Part shown: positions 1 through 6,517 of the stretch, in pieces
Position numbering within the stretch: the stretch's first letter is position 1
Layout of the letters: every line of letters begins with the position of its first letter
NCBI GenBank assembly: GCA_019752975.1
Contig: JAIELM010000442.1
Coordinates: 1 to 12,475, forward strand
Source of the DNA: Undibacterium sp.
Lineage (GTDB): Bacteria > Pseudomonadota > Gammaproteobacteria > Burkholderiales > Burkholderiaceae_D
Reading direction: 5' to 3'
Length of the DNA: 12,475 nucleotides
The notes under the pieces: model-generated
The model's input: only the letters and a program-made list of their open reading frames with translations
Databases searched by the model: none
What the model was told of the DNA's origin: nothing
Position numbers and translations under genes: made by a program

Positions 1-1
1 T

Positions 2-1738
2 GACGCCGTGCGGGCTGCGCTTAACAAAAAACACCGAGGAGGTTTTAATGGGCCGACAGACGCATATTCTGCGGCATGGGGATCGAACGGTGTTTTTACC
101 ATTGAAAACGAATATAACCAAATCATGGCAGGGTTAAGTAGCGGTGAACTAAGTCTCACTCTCATCAGTAGCAGCGACAATGTCAACACTTGGGAAATTG
201 CTCGAAACGAAGGTTACTTAAATAATTCATGGAGTGATAGTGTTGATCTATCGTTGGATGTAGTAACGCGCGCCGAACTTTCCCATCCACAAGACGGCGA
301 AGAGGTGGCACCACTGACCACCGCCGATGTGGGACCTTTAAGTATTCCTCAATTGCAGGTATCATTGCCGGAAGCGCGATTTGAAAATACGCTCGAGTCT
401 AGCTTGGTAGACTCTTCTACTAGCATTGAAAACGCAAATTCGCGCACTTTGGGCATCAGTGGTTTTACTGATGCAGAGATGTTAGATCCGCTTAAAGATG
501 GCTATCTAATCGCATCAAACTCAGATGGCAAATCTATGTCGACGGACGCGCGGCTCTTCGACGATTTTGGTAAAGTAAATAACGGCAACGATCAATCTAC
601 AGTGATTAGTAAAAATGGCTGGACTGACGTCGTGGGATCAATTGAAATCAAGAGTGTAATTGATGATGCTTCAGTTAAGCCTTATTTGAAAACGGAATTA
701 CTTCCAGATGGTGCGTCTAATATTTCGGGTGCAAAAGTAACGCTTCCAGATGATAGTACAATTGATGGCTATGGTTTCGATCTGAATGGTGTTCGCAAGT
801 ACGGGACAATGAGTCCCGAACAGGAATCCGACATTCAACAAGTTGCTATAACTGCACATCGTATGACGGAGGGAGAGAAAGCTGCTTATGATCAGGAGCG
901 AGTCACGATACCTTTACTTGATGGTTTTGATTCTACGCCATCACTTTCAGATCGTTTATTAAGAAGCCCGTCGAGAGAATTGTTAGAAAAAGCTGCCGCG
1001 GATCACACGACATATCCGATTTTAAAGCCATGGGACGGGACAGTTTACAAGTCACGTGCTGAGACGATTATAGATAATACGAATTGGATGGATGGAGGAA
1101 CGCTCAGCGCCATCAATTATGGAATCGTCAAAATATTAGGGGGAAGTGATGAAGCTGCGCAAGCTGCTGCGGCTTTTGGAAATGTCTTGGATTCAGTGGG
1201 AATTACTTCACGATTCGGTTCTCAAAGTACGCTAAATGTAGCGTCAAGAACTCAAGCTACGCCTGTGAATTCGTACAGTACACTGAATCAGGTTAATTTA
1301 GGTGTAAATAGCGTTCGTAATTTTGTTGGGGCAAATAGAATACCTTCACCTGGCGATGCCGATTTTATGGGGCCGGTTATCAAAGTTGGCGAAGGAAATA
1401 AAGTCTATATTCCGACAACCCCACTACCAATGAAAACTGTGGCCGGGGTTGGTGATGTTCCTCTACTACTCACAGAAGCCAATGGACTTCCACATTCCGT
1501 TCTTGGTGGAAAAGTAGCAAGTGATGGAGTAACCGTTTATCGGCAATCTGCAACGTTTGAAGTTGGAACTTGGCCGAAACCTAACGGCCTTGATATACCA
1601 TGGGGACGAGTAGATTGGACAGACCATCCGTACCTGCCTGGTCCGGCGCATCCGAATCCACACATTCATGAATTCTATTATGATTTCAAGCAAGGTCAGT
1701 GGCGTACGACGTCAGCTAAACCATATTATGAAAATTAA
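2..1738 (+). CDS. C-terminal part of a large polymorphic-toxin-like protein (5' truncated by window edge)
   Basis: The reading frame is already open at the left edge (base 2), so at least 578 residues of a longer protein are present; GTG at 8 is only an internal Val codon. Residue numbers below count from base 8. Residues 1-330 are Ser/Asp/Thr-rich with no domain I recognise. A short Ala-rich helix-like stretch lies near 385-395 (EAAQAAAAFGN), then a linker. The last ~130 residues look like a compact C-terminal domain with clustered histidines (His540, His548, His552, His554; motif HPNPHIHEFYYDF) and aromatic residues, suggesting a metal-dependent or nuclease-like toxin tip. A small downstream gene (1749-2231) has its RBS on this stop codon, the usual toxin-immunity layout, and a second toxin-tip relic follows. 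I do not recognise the N-terminal delivery type (Rhs, CdiA or T6SS effector). Coding sequence and stop are certain; the toxin role is inferred from layout. Confidence 0.7.
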   Translation, partial: DAVRAALNKKHRGGFNGPTDAYSAAWGSNGVFTIENEYNQIMAGLSSGELSLTLISSSDNVNTWEIARNEGYLNNSWSDSVDLSLDVVTRAELSHPQDGEEVAPLTTADVGPLSIPQLQVSLPEARFENTLESSLVDSSTSIENANSRTLGISGFTDAEMLDPLKDGYLIASNSDGKSMSTDARLFDDFGKVNNGNDQSTVISKNGWTDVVGSIEIKSVIDDASVKPYLKTELLPDGASNISGAKVTLPDDSTIDGYGFDLNGVRKYGTMSPEQESDIQQVAITAHRMTEGEKAAYDQERVTIPLLDGFDSTPSLSDRLLRSPSRELLEKAAADHTTYPILKPWDGTVYKSRAETIIDNTNWMDGGTLSAINYGIVKILGGSDEAAQAAAAFGNVLDSVGITSRFGSQSTLNVASRTQATPVNSYSTLNQVNLGVNSVRNFVGANRIPSPGDADFMGPVIKVGEGNKVYIPTTPLPMKTVAGVGDVPLLLTEANGLPHSVLGGKVASDGVTVYRQSATFEVGTWPKPNGLDIPWGRVDWTDHPYLPGPAHPNPHIHEFYYDFKQGQWRTTSAKPYYEN

Positions 1739-1743
1739 GGTGG
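1737..1743 (+). promoter_or_regulatory. Ribosome binding site of the putative immunity gene
   Basis: AAGGTGG sits 5 nt before ATG 1749 and overlaps the TAA (1736-1738) of the toxin gene. It decides the start of the immunity gene and implies translational coupling to the toxin. Confidence 0.6.
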
Positions 1744-1748
1744 CAATT

Positions 1749-2231
1749 ATGAACGCAAATTTTGGGTTAATTATTCGAAAATCTAAAGCAGACTCACTTT
1801 TTATCCCCTTGCTGCAAGAAACTCGGACATGGGGTCAAGAGGTTATCACCATTAATAAGCAAAGTTTTTGCTTTTCTTCGCTACAAGGAATTGAATTTAA
1901 ATTTTATCCAATGACTGAATTTGTCAAAAAACATCTTCCTATCGATGCTCGATTTGATGACAATGAATATATGTGGATGGCAGGGCAGATGCTCGATAAT
2001 TATGAGGAATGGGTGCATACCAATGATATTGATACTGCAGAATTTCATCCATTTGAAACTGGACTTCTTGAGTTAGTTAGGCAAGCAGGTATTAGCTCAA
2101 TTTTGTTTGCCCCTGAAGGGGAAAGGCTTGAAAATTTCGTGAATATTAATCGATCGGGAATCACTGGTTTGTTGCGTGCGAATGTAAAAAATCTTGATGA
2201 ATCAAAAGGATTTTTAGCGACGATAAGTTAG
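1749..2231 (+). CDS. Putative immunity protein for the upstream toxin
   Basis: 160 residues, acidic, with no signal peptide or membrane segment, so expected in the cytoplasm. The start chosen is ATG 1749 (MNANFGLIIRK), because AAGGTGG at 1737-1743 lies 5 nt upstream and overlaps the toxin stop codon; ATG 1728 in the same frame lies inside the toxin gene without a comparable site. The gene is markedly A+T-rich: I counted 62 G/C in bases 1741-1920 (34%), against 57% in a 60-base sample of cobB. An acidic/aromatic patch (DDNEYMWMAGQMLDNYEEW) is the sort of surface that can mimic substrate. I recognise no named immunity family. The function is inferred from position, size and composition; a toxin-independent role cannot be excluded from sequence alone. 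Confidence 0.65.
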   Translation: MNANFGLIIRKSKADSLFIPLLQETRTWGQEVITINKQSFCFSSLQGIEFKFYPMTEFVKKHLPIDARFDDNEYMWMAGQMLDNYEEWVHTNDIDTAEFHPFETGLLELVRQAGISSILFAPEGERLENFVNINRSGITGLLRANVKNLDESKGFLATIS

Positions 2232-2530
2232 TTGGGACAAATGGGGTAGAGCGTTCTATCAATGGTGCCGCTGGACGCTCGTATGCGGACAATGTTCTTC
2301 CTGGCGGGAATGGCCAAGCGTTAGCTGGTCATGGCGAGTTGCGCGGAGGTAGCGGCGTTACAATTGTTCCGGATAGAAGTGCGGTAACGCAACCAAGAAC
2401 AGGCATCAAAATTCTTGATGAAACTGGTCAATATATCGAATGTGGTATTACACACCTCACTAAAATCATACTCCCAGTTAAATTAAAATCATACGATTTT
2501 GCTGAGTTTGGGATGGTTTTGCCATATTAG
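2201..2530 (+). pseudogene. Orphan toxin-tip relic (start-less C-terminal cassette fragment)
   Basis: An open frame begins after TGA 2198-2200, inside the 3' end of the immunity gene but in another frame, and runs to TAG 2528-2530. It has no credible start or RBS near its beginning; the only late candidate is TTG 2339. From about 2225 the translation reads like a conserved toxin tip: KLVGTNGVERSINGAAGRSY, then LPGGNGQALAGHGELRGG, then GIKILDETGQYIE. The GHGE-type motif and the ILDETG block resemble, from memory, a C-terminal domain of Rhs/adhesin-type polymorphic toxins annotated as a putative adhesin; I am not certain of the family. After residue ECG (about 2455) the sequence becomes A+T-rich and loses this character, so the domain is also cut at its 3' end. 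Best read as a displaced cassette left behind an active toxin-immunity pair. Confidence 0.5.
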
Positions 2531-2605
2531 CGTCATAGTATTTTGAAAGGTGAACCACGCTTTGGTCGTATTTTGAGTCGAATTATGGTCATCGCTTTTG
2601 AGTTG

Positions 2606-2630
2606 AAAAAAAGGGAATTGCTTTCCCTTT
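2606..2630 (-). terminator. Rho-independent terminator read leftward
   Basis: AAAGGGAA (2610-2617), loop TTGCT, TTCCCTTT (2623-2630) form an 8-bp hairpin. On the minus strand the hairpin is followed by seven consecutive T (complement of A 2606-2612), a classic terminator tail. On the plus strand only TTT-GAG follows, so it is weak rightward. It would end a leftward transcript from the 2700-2920 region and may protect the toxin-immunity module from antisense transcription. Confidence 0.6.
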
Positions 2631-2642
2631 GAGTTAAATAAA

Positions 2643-2665
2643 GAGACGATGATTTAGGTCGTCTC
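2643..2665. repeat. Inverted repeat, 7-bp stem
   Basis: GAGACGA (2643-2649) and TCGTCTC (2659-2665) are perfect complements with a 9-nt loop. It lies just right of the leftward terminator. No T-run follows on the plus strand, so it is a hairpin of unknown role. Confidence 0.35.
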
Positions 2666-2720
2666 AAAGCTAGAATGCTGAAATGATGTTGTTACACCGA
2701 TTGATACGGCAGTGGTAAAG

Positions 2721-2915
2721 TCAAGCCCAGCGGCTAAGGGAAAAAGCCTCCTTTTCGTCTTCGGCCATGAAGGTAAGGCGCTCGCATTGATGGAGAGATG
2801 CGCATCATTTTTCTGCTTTCACTTGCTGTTTGATGAGTGCTTCATGAGAGCGCCAGTGGGGTTGTTGTAGAGCGACGTTGACGTGGGAGACGGTGTAGAT
2901 GCGTTGCTGTGCCAT
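2721..2915 (-). pseudogene. Possible degraded minus-strand coding remnant
   Basis: On the minus strand, ATG 2915 opens a 36-codon stretch (MAQQRIYTVSHVNVALQQ...) with G/C-rich third positions, ending at TGA 2805-2807. The same frame continues past that stop for another 27 codons (ending FMAEDEKEAFSLSRWA) to TGA 2721-2723. No ribosome binding site is visible and the product matches nothing I know. The leftward terminator at 2606-2630 lies downstream in the right orientation, which is the main reason to think a gene once existed here. It could equally be chance open frame. Confidence 0.2.
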
Positions 2916-3053
2916 GCAAGTGACGATGAGAATTCGGTTCAAATTGGTGGTTTTTGTGATTGGTGTTTGGGAAATTACAGGAGTAATGTGTTGCTCCTTC
3001 CAATTAAATGAATTTGATTTCACATTTAGAAATGCCCAATTTCGAATTTTTCG

Positions 3054-3085
3054 TTCACAATAGAAGAGTGCTACACGTTTATAAT
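3054..3085 (+). promoter_or_regulatory. Possible sigma-70 promoter of the VOC gene
   Basis: A perfect -10 box TATAAT lies at 3080-3085, 46 nt before the VOC start. The only -35-like box is TTCACA at 3054-3059 with an overlong 20-nt spacer, so the promoter would depend on its -10 or on an activator. Confidence 0.35.
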
Positions 3086-3131
3086 TCGGCAGCACTACGG
3101 TCCAAAAAATCACCACACATCGGAGGTTCAA

Positions 3132-3518
3132 ATGAAGCGAGTCACTGGCATCGGCGGAGTATTCTTTAAGGCTAAGGATGCACCCATGCTTCACGCTTGG
3201 TATAGGCGTCATCTTGGTATCGATGTTCAGCCTTGGGGAGGAGCTGCATTCGATAGTGTAGACCCGGATGGTAAGGCGACAGGTGGAACGACTGCTTGGA
3301 GTATCAGTTCTGAGGATGGCGACCAATTTGCGCCGAGCAAGTCTTCATTCATGGTGAATTACCGTGTTGAGGATCTTGACGCCTTGGTCAGTTTGCTCAA
3401 AGAGGAGGGTTGTAACGTCCTCGATAAGCGTGATGACTCGGAGTACGGCAAGTTTGCTTGGGTCATCGATCCTGAGGGAAATAAGGTCGAATTGTGGCAA
3501 GCGCCTATCGGTCAGTGA
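3132..3518 (+). CDS. VOC-fold protein (glyoxalase / bleomycin resistance / dioxygenase superfamily)
   Basis: 128 residues, the usual size for a single-domain vicinal oxygen chelate protein with two beta-alpha-beta-beta-beta modules. Module one covers about residues 4-60, including the typical VFFKAKDAPMLHAWYRRHLG start (a beta strand and a helix leading into a Y-x-x-x-L-G turn). Module two spans about 73-125 and ends in the hallmark FAWVIDPEGNKVELWQ, whose Glu (E121) is a standard metal ligand. The start is ATG 3132, preceded by GGAGG at 3122-3126. Family members act on small molecules (lactoylglutathione isomerase, extradiol dioxygenases, antibiotic sequestration); the substrate here cannot be told. 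It appears monocistronic, sitting between the accessory segment and the cobalamin operon. Confidence 0.85.
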   Translation: MKRVTGIGGVFFKAKDAPMLHAWYRRHLGIDVQPWGGAAFDSVDPDGKATGGTTAWSISSEDGDQFAPSKSSFMVNYRVEDLDALVSLLKEEGCNVLDKRDDSEYGKFAWVIDPEGNKVELWQAPIGQ

Positions 3519-3602
3519 AACATACTCGCACTTCCGAGTAAAAACGATGTGCCGTCGGCAGTCGAACATGCAAGATAAAAGCCATTTGTTAATCTTTTAG
3601 AC

Positions 3603-3629
3603 TTGCTCATCAAAGAACTAGTCTATACA
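3603..3629 (+). promoter_or_regulatory. Possible promoter of the cobalamin riboswitch-btuB transcript
   Basis: TTGCTC (3603-3608) and TATACA (3624-3629) are spaced by 15 nt, short but usable. This would start transcription near 3636, just before the first conserved riboswitch segment (TTGGTGCT at about 3641), which is where a start is needed. Confidence 0.35.
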
Positions 3630-3635
3630 CTGGCG

Positions 3636-3865
3636 CTGTTTTGGTGCTCGTGGGTATGTTCATATCCACAGTTAAACGGGAAATACTCTATGCTTGGCGC
3701 TTAGTCGCGAACAAGCGCTGAAGTATGCTGCCCCCGCAACGGTGCACAAGTGCAAATGTCTTTTTGATGTTTGCGAATTCTCTCATTATGCCACTGTGTT
3801 GTGATTGCTAAGATCATGCATGGGAAGGTTAGAGAATCTGACTTGTTAGCCCGGATACCGGCCAG
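3636..3865 (+). promoter_or_regulatory. Cobalamin (adenosylcobalamin) riboswitch
   Basis: The conserved elements occur in the expected order. GGTGCT (about 3643) begins the P2 side, followed by AAACGGGAA (about 3674-3682). The invariant B12-box core GCTGCCCCCGCAACGGT lies at about 3727-3743, GCCACTG near 3790, GGGAAGGT near 3822, and the closing AGCCCGGATACCGGCC at about 3848-3863, whose ACC and AGC can pair back to GGT and GCT. The element sits directly upstream of btuB, the most common target of this riboswitch in Proteobacteria, and the operon also encodes CobO and CobB. Binding of adenosylcobalamin is expected to switch the operon off. Boundaries are approximate because I placed them from conserved segments, not from a covariance model. 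Confidence 0.93.
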
Positions 3866-3902
3866 AGTAAGTGAGATGTCGCGCATTATGTTGACGCGCT
3901 GT

Positions 3903-3937
3903 CTTGTGTTCACACAAGCTACGGGGAGGTAGCTTGT
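3903..3937 (+). promoter_or_regulatory. Riboswitch expression platform: two mutually exclusive hairpins
   Basis: Hairpin A: CTTGTG (3903-3908), loop TTCA, CACAAG (3913-3918). Hairpin B: ACAAGCTAC (3914-3922), loop GGGGAG, GTAGCTTGT (3929-3937), a perfect 9-bp stem followed by TTGCCTTTTCT. The two share bases 3914-3918, so only one can form at a time, as expected for an on/off platform fed by the riboswitch 40 nt upstream. Hairpin B carries a GGGGAGG Shine-Dalgarno-like run in its loop and a weak T-rich tail, so it may act as a terminator or as a translation-control structure; the sequence does not decide between them. Confidence 0.55.
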
Positions 3938-3959
3938 TTGCCTTTTCTATTGTGTAATC

Positions 3960-5840
3960 ATGTCTATTAAAATAAAACCGCTCGCCTTGAGCGCGGCCAT
4001 TGCCGCCGTATTTCCCATTGTTTCTATTCTTTCCGCATCGGCTTTTGCTCAAAGTACGAATGACGAAGCACGTACCTCTAAACAAAACGTATTGGTGACT
4101 GCTAGCCGCCAATTGCAGACCGCACAAGATGTGTTGGCCGATAATGTGGTGATTAGTAAAGAAGAGATCGTTAAATCGGGCGCCATGTCAGTAGTCGATT
4201 TGCTGCAACGCCAACGTGGTATCGAAATCGCCCGTAACGGTGGAGTGGGTAGTAATTCTTCTCTGTTTATGCGCGGCGGAAATAGTCAACAAACAGTGGT
4301 ATTAGTTGATGGCGTGCGTATCGGTTCTTCTACTTCCGGTGCGGTGACTTGGTCCACCATCCCTTTGTCACAAATCGATCATATTGAAATTGTCTACGGT
4401 GCTTTGAGCGGACTCTATGGGGCGGACGCGATGGCAGGAGTAGTGCAAATTTTCACAAAAAAAGGGCAGGCAGACACAGCGTTGAACCTTAGTGCTGGTG
4501 CAGGTAGTTATGGACAACGTCAAGTTTCGACTGGTGTTTCTGGTTCAAGTGAAGGCTTAAGTTTTTCTGTGCAAGCAGCGCGTGATCAGGCTGATGGTAT
4601 TTCTGCGCTCACTAATCCCACTGCGTTTGGTTATAACCGAGATAAAGATGGATATAAGTTGGACAGTGTGAATGGGCGCGTGGCTTATCGCTTTAATTCA
4701 GGTACGGAGGTCGGCGTCAATCTCATGCAGTCGCGCCTTAACGTGCAATTTGATTCCAGCGCAACGCAAGATGATAGAAACGTACAAGATCTCGCAACCG
4801 TATCGATGTATGCGCAATTTAAACCTAGTGAAATGTGGCAGAGTCGAGTTCAGGTCTCGCAAAGTAAAGATAAGGGCGCGACTTTACCATCTGCGACACC
4901 TAACTTTTTCAATACGACACAAGCTTTTTTAACTTGGCAAAACGATTTTCGGATCGATACAAGTACGCTGCAAGTATATGCTGAGCGTCGAGATGAAAGC
5001 GTTGACTCTTCCTTAGTCGGTTTGAATAGAAAACGTAGTACCGATTCTTTGGCATTATCTTCTTTCACGAAAATTGATGCGCACTTAGCCAGTCTTAATA
5101 TACCTTACGATAAAAATTCTCAATACGGCAAAAGCACCACAGGAAGCGCAGCCTACGGTTATCGCATAGAGAAAAATCTTCGTGTTAATGCCAGCCTAGG
5201 GACTAGTTTTCGGGTGCCTTCCTTTAACGATCTGTATTATCCAGGTTACGGCATTGATAGCGTTCGACCAGAGCATGCAAAGAATGCTGAGATAGGTTTG
5301 TACCAGGAGTCGGACACTCTAGAATGGAGTGCAGTTTACTATCAGAATAAGGCGAGAGACTTAATGGTATACGCGTTTCCATGTGCGATAACCAATTACA
5401 AGGAGCCTCGCAAGAATGGTTGTAGTACGAATGTTGCTCACGCTACTATGTCAGGTTTAACTCTCGCAATTAAGTCGCAACTAGGTGACTTCAATGTACG
5501 GGGAAGTGTGGATATACAAGATCCTAAAGACGATAGTACCGGCTTAGTTCTGGCGCGTCGTTCCAAACGACATGCTAACTTTGCAGTGGAATATCGTTTG
5601 GCGAAAACGCTATTGGGTATGGAAACGAACTTATCTGGTCAGCGTTTTGACAACGCTGCAAATACCACCAAAATGGGTGGGTATGGACTATTGAATCTCT
5701 ATGCACAGCATGATTTGGGCGGTAATTGGTCAGCGCTAGCACGTTGGAATAACGCACTGAATAAGAAATATGAATTGGCACATAATTACGGTACTTTAGC
5801 TTCTAATCTGTTCGTTGGTGTGAACTACGGCTTACGTTAA
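3960..5840 (+). CDS. btuB: TonB-dependent outer-membrane vitamin B12 receptor BtuB
   Basis: 626 residues, typical for BtuB. Residues 1-31 form a signal peptide (KIK, hydrophobic core, cleavage likely after ASAFA). A TonB box (NVLVTAS, 43-49) is followed by the plug domain (about 55-170) with VDLLQRQRGIEI, the SLFMRGGNSQQTVVLVDGVR block and IVYGALSGLYGADAMAGVVQI. The rest is a 22-strand barrel with the conserved SFRVPSFNDLYYPGYG segment at about 418-433. It imports cobalamin and related corrinoids using TonB-ExbBD energy. The upstream cobalamin riboswitch and downstream cobO/cobB support this substrate. ATG 3960 is the only sensible start; it lacks an obvious Shine-Dalgarno within 15 nt, the nearest being GGGGAGG in hairpin B about 30 nt upstream. 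The C-terminal residue is Arg rather than the common aromatic, with no sign of truncation. Confidence 0.93.
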   Translation: MSIKIKPLALSAAIAAVFPIVSILSASAFAQSTNDEARTSKQNVLVTASRQLQTAQDVLADNVVISKEEIVKSGAMSVVDLLQRQRGIEIARNGGVGSNSSLFMRGGNSQQTVVLVDGVRIGSSTSGAVTWSTIPLSQIDHIEIVYGALSGLYGADAMAGVVQIFTKKGQADTALNLSAGAGSYGQRQVSTGVSGSSEGLSFSVQAARDQADGISALTNPTAFGYNRDKDGYKLDSVNGRVAYRFNSGTEVGVNLMQSRLNVQFDSSATQDDRNVQDLATVSMYAQFKPSEMWQSRVQVSQSKDKGATLPSATPNFFNTTQAFLTWQNDFRIDTSTLQVYAERRDESVDSSLVGLNRKRSTDSLALSSFTKIDAHLASLNIPYDKNSQYGKSTTGSAAYGYRIEKNLRVNASLGTSFRVPSFNDLYYPGYGIDSVRPEHAKNAEIGLYQESDTLEWSAVYYQNKARDLMVYAFPCAITNYKEPRKNGCSTNVAHATMSGLTLAIKSQLGDFNVRGSVDIQDPKDDSTGLVLARRSKRHANFAVEYRLAKTLLGMETNLSGQRFDNAANTTKMGGYGLLNLYAQHDLGGNWSALARWNNALNKKYELAHNYGTLASNLFVGVNYGLR

Positions 5841-5855
5841 TTTCTGGAGAGTGAC

Positions 5856-6500
5856 ATGAATCACGACAATAACGAAGCGCAAGTGGTCCCCGAAGTGATA
5901 GACGATATCAACACCCGTCATCAAAGACGTATGCAGCGTAAGAAAGAGTTGATAGATCAAAAGATAGCAGCGGCTCAACGTGTCACTGGTATTGTCGTGA
6001 TTAATGCCGGAAATGGTAAGGGAAAAAGCTCTAGTGGCCTAGGTATGGTAATGCGTGCTATGGGTCATGGCATGAAGGTGGGGGTAGTGCAGTTTATTAA
6101 AGGGGCGATGTCCACAGGGGAGGAATTATTCTTGAGGCGTTTTCCGGATGAAGTTTGCTTTCATGCGATGGGAGAAGGTTACACGTGGGAGACACAAAAT
6201 CGTGAGCGTGATATCGCTAAAGCCAAGTTGGCTTGGGCGAAAGCCAAAGAGTTTTTAAGTGATCCTAACATCGGTTTGGTTTTATTAGATGAACTCAATA
6301 TCGCTTTGAAATACCATTACCTCGACGTGCAAGAAGTGATTGCCGATCTTGATGCCAGACCAGAAATGCAGCATGTGATTATCACCGGGCGGGGTGTGCT
6401 GCCCGAGCTAGTGGAGATCGCCGATACCGTCACCGATATGCAAGTAGTGAAGCATGCGTTTAAAGATGGCATCGCCGCACAAGCGGGGATAGAGTGGTAA
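5856..6500 (+). CDS. cobO: Cob(I)yrinic acid a,c-diamide adenosyltransferase (CobO/BtuR type)
   Basis: 214 residues, close to the family's usual ~200. It transfers the adenosyl group of ATP to Co(I) of corrinoids in the cytoplasm, giving the coenzyme form that the riboswitch senses. A charged N-terminal helix (about 15-42) precedes the P-loop AGNGKGKSSS (51-60). Then come VVQFIKG (77-83), GEGYTW (106-111), the Walker B-like LVLLDELNIALKY (141-153), and the family ending in GIEW. GGAGAG at 5846-5851 precedes ATG 5856, and only 15 nt separate it from btuB, so the two are co-transcribed and share riboswitch control. It serves both salvage of imported corrinoid and de novo synthesis. Confidence 0.94.
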   Translation: MNHDNNEAQVVPEVIDDINTRHQRRMQRKKELIDQKIAAAQRVTGIVVINAGNGKGKSSSGLGMVMRAMGHGMKVGVVQFIKGAMSTGEELFLRRFPDEVCFHAMGEGYTWETQNRERDIAKAKLAWAKAKEFLSDPNIGLVLLDELNIALKYHYLDVQEVIADLDARPEMQHVIITGRGVLPELVEIADTVTDMQVVKHAFKDGIAAQAGIEW

Positions 6501-6517
6501 GTTCATTCGAGAACACC

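Larger units (their letters stand above)
2531..3053. other. Gene-poor stretch between toxin relics and the VOC gene
   Basis: No intact gene is convincing here. The stretch holds the leftward terminator, one further inverted repeat and the possible minus-strand remnant. The part from 2920 to 3053 is A+T-rich with no feature I can support. A longer minus-strand frame continuing to 3326 runs antisense through the VOC gene and is not credible as a whole. Confidence 0.5.

Noticed and set aside
2805..3326. A 173-codon minus-strand frame as an intact gene
   Set aside because: Its N-terminal third lies antisense to the convincing VOC gene and its middle is A+T-rich non-coding sequence. Only the last ~36 codons look coding, and those are reported separately as a low-confidence remnant.
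3523..3540. TACTCG / CGAGTA inverted repeat as a terminator for the VOC gene
   Set aside because: Only six base pairs and followed by AAAAACG rather than a T-run on the plus strand; too weak to call.
3846..4127. A minus-strand frame across the riboswitch end and btuB signal peptide
   Set aside because: It is antisense to the riboswitch and to the btuB start, both strongly supported, and its translation shows no family features.
5820..5840. C-terminal Arg of BtuB as evidence of truncation or frameshift
   Set aside because: The final strand NLFVGVNYG is complete and the length is normal. Many BtuB-like receptors of betaproteobacteria end in a basic residue rather than Phe, so this is not a defect.
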